From positions 62,001 to 126,000 of the forward strand of contig JANRJL010000008.1 of the NCBI GenBank assembly GCA_033763995.1: a stretch of 64,000 nucleotides of DNA, in the 5' to 3' direction. The translations under genes were made by a program, and so were the position numbers. Positions within the stretch are counted from its first letter, which is position 1, and each line of letters opens with the position of its first letter. This document shows, in pieces, positions 49,670 through 58,326 of this stretch. Under the pieces are notes generated by a model. That model was given only the letters and a program-made list of their open reading frames with translations. It did not search any database and had not been told where the DNA came from. This stretch comes from GCA-2737725 sp033763995. Lineage in GTDB: Bacteria; Pseudomonadota; Alphaproteobacteria; Rhodospirillales; Rhodospirillaceae.

Positions 49670-50266
49670 TTTATCACGGCGCAGGAAGCTGATGAGGGGG
49701 CGGCCGTAGCGGCGCTGGTCGATGGGGGTGAAGCCCGGGGGGAGTTGGGGGAAGGGGTCGGCTTCGGTCTCGGCGATGATCAGCGCTCCGGGCTTGAGCC
49801 AGCCCCGTTTGGCGAGGCTCACGAGGGCCGGGGCCAGCAGGTCGCTGCCATGGTGTGGGACCAAGTAGGGCGGGTCCAGAAAGGCGATGTCGTGGGGCTG
49901 GGGCGCCGGGGGCAGGGCCGTGGCGTCGCCGGCGAGGACGCGCGCGCGATCCTCGGCGCCCAAGCCGCTCAGGATGCGGCGAAGCCCCGCGGTCACCGCC
50001 GGGTCGGCATCGATGAAGGTGGCGAGGCTGGCCCCGCGCGACAGGGCCTCCAGCCCCAAGGCCCCGGACCCGGCAAAGACGTCGACCACGGCGGCGCCCC
50101 GCAGGTCGACGCCGAGCGCGTCCTGGGCATGGATGAGGCGGTTGAAGACGGCCTCCCGCGCCCGCTCGGATGTTGGACGCACCGTATGTAACGGCGGCAC
50201 GGGGAACTTGCGGCCGCGCCAGATGCCGCCGACGATGCGAAGCTGTCCCGGGCCTTTCTTATTCAA
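49667..50266 (-). CDS. rsmD: 16S rRNA (guanine-N2)-methyltransferase RsmD
   Basis: A 199-residue class I methyltransferase: LRIVGGIWRGRKFPVPP, RPTSERAREAVFNRL, VVDVFAGSGALGLEALSRGA (SAM loop) and the target motif DPPY in AFLDPPYLVPH. It methylates G966 of 16S rRNA. The only in-frame start giving the normal N-terminus is TTG at 50266, with no clear Shine-Dalgarno sequence, and it lies next to the palindrome at 50270. The stop lies within the RAYT-associated repeat. Confidence 0.93.
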   Translation of the reverse strand: MNKKGPGQLRIVGGIWRGRKFPVPPLHTVRPTSERAREAVFNRLIHAQDALGVDLRGAAVVDVFAGSGALGLEALSRGASLATFIDADPAVTAGLRRILSGLGAEDRARVLAGDATALPPAPQPHDIAFLDPPYLVPHHGSDLLAPALVSLAKRGWLKPGALIIAETEADPFPQLPPGFTPIDQRRYGRPLISFLRRDK

Positions 50267-50269
50267 AAT

Positions 50270-50286
50270 ACATACACCGTGTATGT
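50270..50286. promoter_or_regulatory. Palindrome beside the rsmD start
   Basis: ACATACAC-C-GTGTATGT is a perfect 8-1-8 inverted repeat ending four bases before the rsmD TTG. It could be an operator or a hairpin over the ribosome-binding region, where the Shine-Dalgarno sequence is missing. Confidence 0.5.
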
Positions 50287-50304
50287 GTAATTATCATTTA
50301 TTCA

Positions 50305-50324
50305 TAGATAGATAAATAGATAGA
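50305..50324. repeat. TAGA tetranucleotide tract
   Basis: Five TAGA units in a row, the third being TAAA, within an AT-rich 50-bp spacer between rluB and rsmD. The tract is short, but such tetranucleotide repeats can slip in length. Confidence 0.6.
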
Positions 50325-50338
50325 CTGGTTATCGCCGG

Positions 50339-51118
50339 CTATCGTCCCAGTTGCTCCTTGACGACCTTTCCAGGCACTTCTTCCACCTCGCCGCGCTCCA
50401 GCCGGCCCAGGTGAAAGGGGCCGTAGGACACCCGAATCAACCGCGTCACGGTGAGTCCCAGGTGCGCCAGCACCTTGCGCACCTCGCGGTTTTTCCCCTC
50501 GGTGAGCGTCATGGTCAACCAGGCATTCTTGGCCCCTTGGGTGCGCTCCAGCGCCGCCGTGATGGGGCCATAGTGCACTCCCTCGACCGTGATCCCCGAT
50601 TGCAGCGCGGCCAAAGCCTCGGGGTTGACCTCGCCATGGACCCGCACCCGGTAGCGGCGCGCCCAACCCCGTGACGGATGCTCCAACTCTCGGGCCAAGG
50701 CGCCATCGTTGGTGAGCAGCAACAGTCCCTCGGAGGTCAAATCCAGGCGGCCGACGCTGACCACGCGCGGCAGCTGGTTGCGGACAGCGTCGAACACGGT
50801 GGTGCGGCCCTTTTCGTCGCGGTGGGTGGTCACCAGGCCCGGCGGTTTGTGATACCGCCACAGCCGCGACTTTTCCGGCGCCGCCAGAGGCTTGCCGTCC
50901 ACCACCACCGCATCGGTCGGGTTCACGTTGACGGCCGCCGAGGTCAGCACCGCGCCGTTGAGGCTGACGCGGCCGTCAGCGATCCAGCGTTCCGCCTCGC
51001 GCCGCGAGCACAGTCCGGCCCGGGCCAGCACCTTGGCGATACGCTCGCCGGCAAAAGCTTTGGGCGTCTCGGGGGCCTGAGTGGGCTGCGCCGGTCGTTT
51101 CGCCGCGCGCCGGGTCAT
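50339..51118 (-). CDS. rluB: Ribosomal large-subunit pseudouridine synthase (RluB-like)
   Basis: A 259-residue protein with an S4 domain (ERIAKVLARAGLCSRREAERWIADGRV) and an RsuA/RluB catalytic domain with the key Asp in VGRLDLTSEGLLLLTNDG. It modifies uridine in 23S rRNA. Distinction between RluB and RluF/RsuA rests on context. It overlaps the upstream amidotransferase stop as ATGA. Confidence 0.92.
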   Translation of the reverse strand: MTRRAAKRPAQPTQAPETPKAFAGERIAKVLARAGLCSRREAERWIADGRVSLNGAVLTSAAVNVNPTDAVVVDGKPLAAPEKSRLWRYHKPPGLVTTHRDEKGRTTVFDAVRNQLPRVVSVGRLDLTSEGLLLLTNDGALARELEHPSRGWARRYRVRVHGEVNPEALAALQSGITVEGVHYGPITAALERTQGAKNAWLTMTLTEGKNREVRKVLAHLGLTVTRLIRVSYGPFHLGRLERGEVEEVPGKVVKEQLGR

Positions 51119-51828
51119 GCCGCGCAGGCCCGGATGAAGGCCGCAAACAGCTTCATGTCGACGGGGCTGATGTGAAACTCCGGGTGCCACTGCACGCCGA
51201 TGCAGAACTTGCGCCCACGGTCTTCGATGCCCTCGATGACCCCGTCGGGGGCCACCGCATTGACGGTCACCGCGGCCGGCACGTCCTTGACGGACTGATG
51301 ATGGGCGCTGTTGACCGCCGTGCGCCGCACGCCGCCGATCTTGTGCAGCAAGGTGCCCTCGACGATGTCGACCTCGTGGCCGGCCTGGTCGCGGGGGTTG
51401 GGCTGCTCGTGGGCGAGGGGGTTTTTCACTTCGTCCGGGATGTGCTGGATCAGCGTGCCGCCGAGCGCCACGGCCAAAAGCTGCTGGCCCCCGCAGATGC
51501 CCAGCACCGGCTTATCGGCCTTGAGCATGGCCTGGGTGATGCCCAGTTCGAAATCCGTGCGGTCCGCTTTCAAGGTCACGGCGTCGTGGCGCGTCTCGGC
51601 GCCGAACAGCGCCGGGTCCACGTCGAAGGCGCCGCCCGAGACCAAGAGGCCGTCGATCATGCCGACATAACGGTCGATCAGGCTGGGCTCGTGCGGCAAC
51701 ACCACCGGCACGCCGCCGGCCTCGCGCACCGCCGAACAATAATTCTGACGCAGCGCGTACCAGGGAAACTTCGAGTATCCCCCGGGCTTTTCACTGTCGG
51801 CCGTGATGCCGATGACCGGCTGGCGCAT
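51115..51828 (-). CDS. Class I glutamine amidotransferase-like hydrolase (PuuD/peptidase C26 type)
   Basis: A 237-residue protein with the nucleophile Cys in LGICGGQQ and the His in VQWHPEF, followed by the acidic residue of the triad. Similarity is to gamma-glutamyl-gamma-aminobutyrate hydrolases. No other putrescine-pathway gene is adjacent, so the substrate is uncertain. It is translationally coupled to rluB, a linkage recurrent in some alphaproteobacteria. Confidence 0.88.
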   Translation of the reverse strand: MRQPVIGITADSEKPGGYSKFPWYALRQNYCSAVREAGGVPVVLPHEPSLIDRYVGMIDGLLVSGGAFDVDPALFGAETRHDAVTLKADRTDFELGITQAMLKADKPVLGICGGQQLLAVALGGTLIQHIPDEVKNPLAHEQPNPRDQAGHEVDIVEGTLLHKIGGVRRTAVNSAHHQSVKDVPAAVTVNAVAPDGVIEGIEDRGRKFCIGVQWHPEFHISPVDMKLFAAFIRACAA

Positions 51829-51943
51829 AAAAAACCTCTAAACCTCTAGCCGAGGAATTGCGCCGCTGAAGGCTTGGCTGTCAAGTCACCCGGCTGTTAA
51901 GCCGTCCGGTCACTCAGCATGCGGAGAAATGGATGGCGACGCC

Positions 51944-52987
51944 TTAGCGCCGCAGGCCGCCCGTGTAGGCCCGCGCGGCGTGTCCGGCGCTGACCGCGCC
52001 GGTCATGGGGTTCTGGCCGCGCACGAAATTATTGGCCAAGGCCTCGGACCAATCGGTGCCGGCAAATCCGCCCGAGGGCAGCGACGTGGTGGAGCCACTC
52101 GTGTCGTCGCCCTCGGCCATCATCATGGGCGAGGACGAGATCATGCGCGCGAGTTCCTGCATCACGAACCAGGACAAGGTCATGCGTTCGCTGTCGCCCG
52201 CCGTCATGGCGGCGCGCATGTCAGGCAGGCTGGGGTTTGCCTCCGCGCCCAGTCCGTCGCGCGCGGTCAGGGGCCGCTCTTGGTCGGCGCCGATGGCGGC
52301 CGCGTTATCGCGTTGCGCCAGGGCGCCATCGACGTCGGCGAAGCGGTCCATCTGGGCGCCGAAGCGCTCGCCGATGAGGTCCAGCACGCCGCGCACCGTG
52401 CGCGGGGCGCCGGTCTCGGTGAAGAACACCGATTGATTGGCGCGCGCCGCCGCCGGCACGATATGCGAGGCGTAAATGTTCGGCGCCGACTTGGCCGCGT
52501 CCAGCATCTGCGCCGCACCCTTGGGCCCCAAGAAGTGCGCCAGATAGAGGTCCGAGGCCGTGGCCTCGCGGTCGATGGTCTGTTCCAGGCTGGAGGCGTT
52601 GTCGCGCGCATAGGCCGCCGCCATCAGCGCGGACGCCTCGGGGTCCTCGCGCAAGGCCAGAATGTCCTGTTCGGTTTTCTTGTCGAGCACCGTCAAGCGA
52701 CCCGAGGGGTTGGTGAGAATGCGGTTGGACAGCTCGCCGTAGCCCAGCTCCTGGCCGTGGCGCTTGAAGACTTCGAGCCAGGTGCCGCGCGTGAATTGAA
52801 ACAGGCCCGTGGCCGAGGAGGTCTTGGCTTCGGCGTCGGTCTTGAAGTTGCTTTCTTGAGCGGCCTTGGCGAGCAGGTACTGAAAGCTCACGCCCGATTG
52901 CGCGCTGGCCACCTGAATGCCGTGCAGCGTCGTGCGGGCGACCTTGGCGCCCGCCACTTGCACGACATCGGAGATCGACTGAACCAT
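51944..52987 (-). CDS. Lytic-transglycosylase-like protein
   Basis: A 347-residue protein without a clear signal peptide. Its N-terminal part is SLT-like: SFQYLLAKAAQESNFKTDAEAKTSSATGLFQFTRGTWLEVFKRHG has the catalytic Glu in QESNF and the GLFQFTRGTW segment. The middle and C-terminal thirds are low-complexity and uncharacterised (YTGGLRR end). It could cleave peptidoglycan, for example for flagellum assembly. It is divergent from tadA across a 139-base spacer containing repeats at 53053-53080. Confidence 0.82.
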   Translation of the reverse strand: MVQSISDVVQVAGAKVARTTLHGIQVASAQSGVSFQYLLAKAAQESNFKTDAEAKTSSATGLFQFTRGTWLEVFKRHGQELGYGELSNRILTNPSGRLTVLDKKTEQDILALREDPEASALMAAAYARDNASSLEQTIDREATASDLYLAHFLGPKGAAQMLDAAKSAPNIYASHIVPAAARANQSVFFTETGAPRTVRGVLDLIGERFGAQMDRFADVDGALAQRDNAAAIGADQERPLTARDGLGAEANPSLPDMRAAMTAGDSERMTLSWFVMQELARMISSSPMMMAEGDDTSGSTTSLPSGGFAGTDWSEALANNFVRGQNPMTGAVSAGHAARAYTGGLRR

Positions 52988-53052
52988 GGTTGGACCGAAG
53001 CATCACGGGCCCTTCTGGACCCCGATAAGCTTCGGACTCTAGGCGCCATTGG

Positions 53053-53080
53053 TTACCGATTTCTTACCGATTATTAACCG
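53053..53080. promoter_or_regulatory. TTACCGAT repeats with 11-base periodicity, possible CtrA-type site
   Basis: TTACCGAT at 53053 and 53064 and TAACCG at 53075 follow each other at one helical turn, in the promoter region shared by the transglycosylase and tadA genes. TTAC-N7-TTAC resembles the CtrA site TTAA-N7-TTAA only partly. Confidence 0.3.
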
Positions 53081-53126
53081 CTTGGCGTGCCTTGACGGCA
53101 GGACCCACTCATTTAACTGTGCGCCG

Positions 53127-53573
53127 ATGTCGCCCGACCCCATGGAACTCGCCTTCGAGCAGGCCCAGCGCGCCGCCGCGCGCGGCGAGGTGCCCGTGGG
53201 CGCCGTGATCGTCGGGCCCGACGGCCAAGTGTTGGCCGCGGCCGGCAACGAGGTCGAGGCCCATGCCGATCCCACGGCCCATGCGGAAATGCTGGCGATC
53301 CGCGCCGCCGCGCGGCGGGTGGGCTCGCCGCGCCTGGAGGGCTGCGACGTTTACGTCACGCTGGAGCCCTGCGCCATGTGCGCCACCGCGCTGTCCTTCG
53401 CCCGCATCCGGCGCGTCATCTACGCGGCCTATGACCCCAAGGGCGGCGGCGTCGATCACGGCGCGCGCGTTTTTTCGCAGCCTACCTGTCATCATCGCCC
53501 CGAGGTGGTGGCGGGCGTCCAGGCCGAGCGCGCGGAAAGACTGTTGAAGACCTTCTTCGACGGCCTGAGATAA
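53127..53573 (+). CDS. tadA: tRNA adenosine(34) deaminase TadA
   Basis: A 148-residue zinc deaminase: HAEM in PTAHAEMLAIR (catalytic Glu) and PCAMC in LEPCAMCATALSFARI as zinc ligands. It makes inosine at the wobble position of tRNA-Arg. The start is the ATG at 53127, and an in-frame ATG at 53142 is an alternative. The earlier frame from 53049 has no family match. Confidence 0.95.
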   Translation: MSPDPMELAFEQAQRAAARGEVPVGAVIVGPDGQVLAAAGNEVEAHADPTAHAEMLAIRAAARRVGSPRLEGCDVYVTLEPCAMCATALSFARIRRVIYAAYDPKGGGVDHGARVFSQPTCHHRPEVVAGVQAERAERLLKTFFDGLR

Positions 53574-53620
53574 CCCGCCCGCCACTGGCCAATTGCCGCA
53601 TATCGCCCTACCATGGCCCC

Positions 53621-54127
53621 ATGAAACCCATTCAAGGCCTGTTCCTTGCATCGGCGCTGGCCTTCGTCCTCGGCGGTGCTCCCGCCGGGGCCGAAGACGA
53701 CGAAGGCGAGCCTGTCGGTTACGGCGGCGCCAAGGTGCAGATGCAGAACTTCATGGTGCCGACCCATTCGCCCAAGGGCCAGGTGCGCTTCGAGGTGCTG
53801 ACCTTGCGCCTCGTCCTCGACGCGGGCCCGCGCGAACGCGCGGCGTGTTTTTCCGTGCCGATCGTCCACGAGAAAATGCTGATGTTTCTTTATGACGCCA
53901 AGTTGTCGCCCACCGACCTCGTCGGCCAGCGCAAGGACATTCTGGCCAAGCGCTTGCTGGAGGTCGCGATCAACGCCACGGCCAAAGGGTACTATTCGGG
54001 CGTGGAAATCGTCGATGAAAGCACGCTGGCGCTGGAGGCGAAGCTCGCGATGGCGCCCAAGGCCTCGGCCGACGCCAAGGACCTGCTCGACAACAAGTCC
54101 AAGACGCTCACCAGCCAGTGCCGTTAA
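53621..54127 (+). CDS. Periplasmic hypothetical protein
   Basis: A 168-residue protein with a signal peptide (GLFLASALAFVLGGAPAGAE), then a domain (KVQMQNFMVPTHSPKGQVRFEVLTLRLVLDAG, DLVGQRKDILAKRLLEVAINATAKGYYSGVEIVDES) that reminds me of FliL-type beta-alpha folds, without enough evidence to name it. It follows tadA by 47 bases on the same strand. The two cysteines may form a disulfide. Confidence 0.72.
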   Translation: MKPIQGLFLASALAFVLGGAPAGAEDDEGEPVGYGGAKVQMQNFMVPTHSPKGQVRFEVLTLRLVLDAGPRERAACFSVPIVHEKMLMFLYDAKLSPTDLVGQRKDILAKRLLEVAINATAKGYYSGVEIVDESTLALEAKLAMAPKASADAKDLLDNKSKTLTSQCR

Positions 54128-54139
54128 TACGCGGCTCGT

Positions 54140-55240
54140 TCAGGCGTCCGCCAGCCCGGCCATGCCCCGGTCCCAGACGGCGAGCGCGCGCGTCATGACG
54201 CGGGTTTTCCACTCCGCCGACGTTTCGGGATAGAACACGGCCTTGATCTCGGCCTTGATGGCGCGGCCTTGTTCGGATCGCGGGTCGCCGTGCAGGTGCA
54301 GCCAGTTGTCGGCGCGCAGCGCGCGGATCATGCGCTCGGTCGGGTAGGTGCCGAACTCCAGCGTGTTTCCGTACACGGCGGCGGGCGAGATCATGCGGGC
54401 GATGCCGGTGAGATTGTAGCCGTCGTGCACGCCGCTGCCGGGTGCCGCCGCCATGACGTTCGCATCGTCGCCCCAGACCTCGTGCGCCTTGGTGACGGCG
54501 GGCGCGCCCTCGTCGCCGACGCAGTAACTCACGCCCGCGCCGGACTCACCCAGTCCGGTGTGAAAGTCGAGAATCGCCACGTGCTTGGCGACGCTGCAAT
54601 ACGACGTAAGGATTTTCATGATGGTCTCGCGCGACCAGGTGGGTTTCACGCCGCCGTAGAACACGCCGTCGGCGTGGCTGTATTGCCCGCCCATGATGGC
54701 GCGGCTGAGCGTGCGCTGGCCATGGCGCGCAGCGAAGTCCGTCAACTGGGCGTCGGCGGCGGCGATGGTTCGGTCGTCCCACGATTTCGGACAGATCGCG
54801 TTGGCCAGCTCGTCATAGGCGGGCTTGCGCGGCAGGGCCTTGGAGAAATCGGCGAAATTGCGGTTGAGGTCGACGTTGTCCTCGGTGACGCGGCGCAGCC
54901 ACGCGAAGCCGTGGGGATTGACCGCGTGCAGCAGCAGCACCGACATGCCCGGCGGCGTGCGCTTCCAGTGGCCGCGCTTGAGCCACGCGGTTTGCGCCGC
55001 CGATCCGACGAAGCCTTCGACGCCGTGGGTGGCCGACAGGGCGACAAACACGCGCTCGGCCCGGCACGGCGCGCTGGCGTCGGGGCACAGCGTGACGAGG
55101 TCCAGCGAGAGGTCCTCGCCGCCCGGGCCCTTGAGCGGATGCGGATGACTGACCACCGCCAGCCCCGCGCCCGCCGCCGCCGCCAGGAACTTGGCGCGGG
55201 CGGTGGCGTAGTCAGGCGAGAAATAATCGTCAACCGACAT
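54140..55240 (-). CDS. DUF2817 (M14-like) zinc carboxypeptidase-type protein
   Basis: A 366-residue protein with the M14-like pattern: SATHGVEGFVGSAAQ (His/Glu zinc ligands), VDLNRNF (substrate Arg), LDFHTGLGESG (His ligand) and a late Glu in NTLEFGTYP. This matches DUF2817, a family related to carboxypeptidases of unknown substrate. It has no signal peptide. It is convergent with the gene at 53621. Confidence 0.85.
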   Translation of the reverse strand: MSVDDYFSPDYATARAKFLAAAAGAGLAVVSHPHPLKGPGGEDLSLDLVTLCPDASAPCRAERVFVALSATHGVEGFVGSAAQTAWLKRGHWKRTPPGMSVLLLHAVNPHGFAWLRRVTEDNVDLNRNFADFSKALPRKPAYDELANAICPKSWDDRTIAAADAQLTDFAARHGQRTLSRAIMGGQYSHADGVFYGGVKPTWSRETIMKILTSYCSVAKHVAILDFHTGLGESGAGVSYCVGDEGAPAVTKAHEVWGDDANVMAAAPGSGVHDGYNLTGIARMISPAAVYGNTLEFGTYPTERMIRALRADNWLHLHGDPRSEQGRAIKAEIKAVFYPETSAEWKTRVMTRALAVWDRGMAGLADA

Positions 55241-55300
55241 GGTGGTGCGCTAGGGCTCCGGAGTGGACGCGGCCATGCAACACGAGTTTGAGGGCTCGCG

Positions 55301-56599
55301 TCAATTGCGTGCTTTCTCGCGCGCGACCGCGCGCCAGCCGATGTCGCGGCGGCAGAAGCCCTCGGGCCAGGCGATGGCATCCACGGCGCGGTAGGCGCGC
55401 GCCTGCGCTTCGGTCACGGTTTGCGCGCTGGCCGCGATGCCCAGCACGCGCCCGCCGTGGGCGGTGATGATGGGCTTGCCGTCGCGGGTTTCCACCTTGG
55501 TGGCGGCGTGAAAAATCTGCGCACCCTCCACTTGCGCGGCTTTGTCCAGGCCCTCGATCACCGTGCCCTTCTTGTAGGCGCCGGGATAGCCCTTGCTCGC
55601 CATGACGACCACCAGCGCCGGATCGTCCTTCCAGCGCAAATCGAAATGCGACAGTTGGCCGTCGGCGGTGGCCATGAGCGCCGCCAGAATGTCGGACTTG
55701 AGGCGCATCATCAGCGTCTGGCACTCGGGGTCGCCGAAGCGCACGTTGAATTCCAGCACCTTGGGGCCGCCCTCTGTGATCATCAGGCCCGTGAACAGCA
55801 CGCCCTTGAAGGGTGCGCCCATGGCCGCCATGCCGCGCAGGGTGGGCCGGACAACCTTGTCCATGATCTGCTCGGCCATGGCGCTATCGACGATCGGCGC
55901 CGGCGAGTACGCGCCCATCCCGCCGGTGTTGGGCCCGGTGTCGCCGTCGCCGACGGCCTTGTGATCTTGCGCCGTGCCGAGCGCCAGGGCCGATTGCCCG
56001 TCGATCAAGGCGAAGTGGCTGACTTCCTCGCCGACGAGGAATTCTTCCACCACCACCTCGGCGCCCGCCGCGCCGAACTCCCGCGCGGTCATCATGGCGT
56101 CGATGGCGGCCTCGGCTTCGGCGACGGTCTTGCACAGCACCACGCCCTTGCCCGCGGCTAGGCCATCGGCCTTCACCACGATGGGCGCGCCCTTCTCGCG
56201 GATGAAGGCTTTCGCGGCCGATGCGTCCTTGAAGCGGCCGTACCACGCCGTCGGGATGTTGTTCTTGGCCAGGAAGTCCTTCATGACCCCCTTGGAGCCC
56301 TCGAGCCGCGCCGCGGCGGCATCGGGCCCGAAGGCCTTGATGCCGGCGGCGGTGAGCTTGTCCACCAGCCCCGCGACCAGGGGCGCCTCGGGGCCAACCA
56401 CGACAAAGTCGATGTTCATCGACTTTGCCAGGGCCACGATTCCGTCGAGATCTTCGGCCGCCACGGGCAGGCACTCGGCCACCTCGGCGATGCCGGCGTT
56501 GCCCGGCGCGCAATAGAGCTTGTCGCACAAGGGCGAGGCGGCAATCGCCCAGCACAGGGCGTGTTCCCGTCCGCCGCCGCCCACCACCAACACCCGCAT
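55301..56599 (-). CDS. purD: Phosphoribosylamine-glycine ligase
   Basis: A 432-residue ATP-grasp enzyme: MRVLVVGGGGREHALCW, CAPGNAGIAE, PIVVKADGLAAGKGVVL, the signature EFNVRFGDPECQ, and GDGDTGPNTGGMGAYSP. It makes GAR in purine synthesis. The ATG at 56599 gives the canonical start. Confidence 0.96.
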   Translation of the reverse strand: MRVLVVGGGGREHALCWAIAASPLCDKLYCAPGNAGIAEVAECLPVAAEDLDGIVALAKSMNIDFVVVGPEAPLVAGLVDKLTAAGIKAFGPDAAAARLEGSKGVMKDFLAKNNIPTAWYGRFKDASAAKAFIREKGAPIVVKADGLAAGKGVVLCKTVAEAEAAIDAMMTAREFGAAGAEVVVEEFLVGEEVSHFALIDGQSALALGTAQDHKAVGDGDTGPNTGGMGAYSPAPIVDSAMAEQIMDKVVRPTLRGMAAMGAPFKGVLFTGLMITEGGPKVLEFNVRFGDPECQTLMMRLKSDILAALMATADGQLSHFDLRWKDDPALVVVMASKGYPGAYKKGTVIEGLDKAAQVEGAQIFHAATKVETRDGKPIITAHGGRVLGIAASAQTVTEAQARAYRAVDAIAWPEGFCRRDIGWRAVAREKARN

Positions 56600-56701
56600 C
56601 GCGATCCTCATGTCTCAGCCACTCGCGGGAGCGTTCTAGCACAGCCGACCGAATATGCGAGGCGGCTTGGTTCGTCCGCGCGGGTGTGCCACATAGTTTT
56701 C

Positions 56702-58213
56702 ATGAGCCGTTTGGGTCGCATCCTTCTGCTGGCTGTTCTCGCGATGACGTGCGCCATGCCGCTGCGCGCCGAGCAGGTTTTGCGGGTGGGCATCACCGCG
56801 CTGCCGCCGAGCCTGTTCAACCCCTACGCCAATACCGGCCTGCCTTATGTCTATGTCTGGAGCGCGGTGTTCGACGGGCTCACGTTCATCGACGAAACCG
56901 GCACCGTGCGGCCGTGGCTCGCGACGTCCTGGCGCAACGTCGATGCGCTGACGTGGCATTTCGACCTGCGGCAGGGCGTGGTGTTCTCCGACGGCACGCC
57001 CTTCACGGCCGAGGCCGTGGTGGCGGTCAACGAATTGCTGACGGGCCCCGCCGCCGTGCGCGAGGTCGTCGCGCGCATGATGTCGTTTCTCGATTCGGCG
57101 CGCGTCATCGACGACCACACGGTGGAGATCAAAACCAAGGTTCCGACACCGCTGCTGCCGCGCTACCTGCCGCAGTTTCACATCATCTCGCCCACCCAGA
57201 TTCGCAAACTGGGCCTTGAGGGCTTCGCCAAGGCGCCCGTCGCCACGGGGCCCTTCAAGGTCGACCGCATCGGTCCCAACACCATCGGCTTGAGCGCCCA
57301 CCGGCATTCGTGGCGCAAGCCGGCGCTGGACGGCCTGGAGTTCGTCGTCAACGCCGAGGCCTCGGCGCGGAAGTTGGCCGTGCTGTCGAACCGGCTCGAC
57401 ATTGCCATGAACCTGGGGCCCGAGGAAACCGCGTCGATCGTCGAGGCCGGCGGCCACGAGGTGAGTTGGCGTGACGCCGCCGTGTGGGCCTATCACTTTA
57501 TCGGTTTGACCGAGAACCCCACCGCGCTCGCGCCCTTCCGGGACATCCGCGTGCGCGAGGCGCTCAACCTCGCCGTCGACCGCGAGGCCATCATTGACGC
57601 CTTGCTGATGGGCCAGTCGGTGCCCGCGACGCAACCCGCGCCCGCCGAGGCCTACGGCTTCGATCCCGCTCTGCCGCCGATCCCCCACGACCCCGACAAG
57701 GCGCGACGTTTGCTGGCCGAGGCCGGTTACGCCAAGGGCTTCAAGTTCACCATGGAGGCGACCGTCGGATCGAGTCCCAACGACGCGGCCTTGCACCAGA
57801 TCGTCGCGCAGAATCTGGCGGCCGTCGGCGTGACCATGGAGATCCGGCCCATCTCGACCAATCAGTTGATCCGCAACGTCGTGGAGGGCGGCTGGACCGG
57901 CGATGCCTTCGGCCTGTTCTACAACCTCGAGCCCACAGCCGACGTGCTGCGTCCGCTCGATACCCATTCGTGCCGCTGGCATCACGCCTGGTACTGCAAC
58001 CCGGCCACCACGCCGTTGATCGAGGCCGCCCATCAGGAGTTCGACGAGGCCAAGGGGTTGAAACTGCGCCAAGAGATCATGGCGGCCTATCGCAACGATT
58101 GGGCGGCGATCTTCATTCACCAAGCCGTGCGCTTCGCGGGTCTCGCGCCCAAGGTGTCGGGGCTGAAGGTGGTCAATAACGTCATCCTGTTCGATCAAAT
58201 CCGGATGCAGTGA
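56702..58213 (+). CDS. ABC transporter substrate-binding protein, family 5 (orphan)
   Basis: A 503-residue periplasmic protein: signal peptide (RILLLAVLAMTCAMPLRAE) and SBP_bac_5 elements NPYANTGLPYVYVWSAVFDGLTFID, WHFDLRQGVVFSDGTPFTAEAV, APVATGPFKV, VREALNLAVDREAIIDALLMG and HDPDKARRLLAEAGYAKG. It is a paralogue of the protein at 19185. No permease or ATPase follows. The dispersed repeat at 58220 lies just after the stop. Confidence 0.9.
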   Translation: MSRLGRILLLAVLAMTCAMPLRAEQVLRVGITALPPSLFNPYANTGLPYVYVWSAVFDGLTFIDETGTVRPWLATSWRNVDALTWHFDLRQGVVFSDGTPFTAEAVVAVNELLTGPAAVREVVARMMSFLDSARVIDDHTVEIKTKVPTPLLPRYLPQFHIISPTQIRKLGLEGFAKAPVATGPFKVDRIGPNTIGLSAHRHSWRKPALDGLEFVVNAEASARKLAVLSNRLDIAMNLGPEETASIVEAGGHEVSWRDAAVWAYHFIGLTENPTALAPFRDIRVREALNLAVDREAIIDALLMGQSVPATQPAPAEAYGFDPALPPIPHDPDKARRLLAEAGYAKGFKFTMEATVGSSPNDAALHQIVAQNLAAVGVTMEIRPISTNQLIRNVVEGGWTGDAFGLFYNLEPTADVLRPLDTHSCRWHHAWYCNPATTPLIEAAHQEFDEAKGLKLRQEIMAAYRNDWAAIFIHQAVRFAGLAPKVSGLKVVNNVILFDQIRMQ

Positions 58214-58215
58214 CC

Positions 58216-58322
58216 GAGAGCATTTTCCCGACAAGTGGGAACCGGTTGGCGTGGAAAATGCGACCAAGAAGAATAAGTTATTGAAGCTGTGTGATTCGGT
58301 TCAATCGAATTTGATCTTAGGG
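58216..58322. repeat. Dispersed intergenic repeat of Rhizobiales-like type
   Basis: Starting GAGCATTTTCCCGAC, with GCATTTTCC (58220-58228) pairing with GGAAAATGC (58253-58261) across ACCGGTT, followed by GCGACCAAG and a second small hairpin ATTCGGTTCAATCGAAT. The whole string resembles intergenic palindromic elements I know from Rhizobium, Bradyrhizobium and related genomes. It fills the 113-base gap before the alpha/beta hydrolase and overlaps the region of its promoter. Confidence 0.65.
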
Positions 58323-58326
58323 CCCC

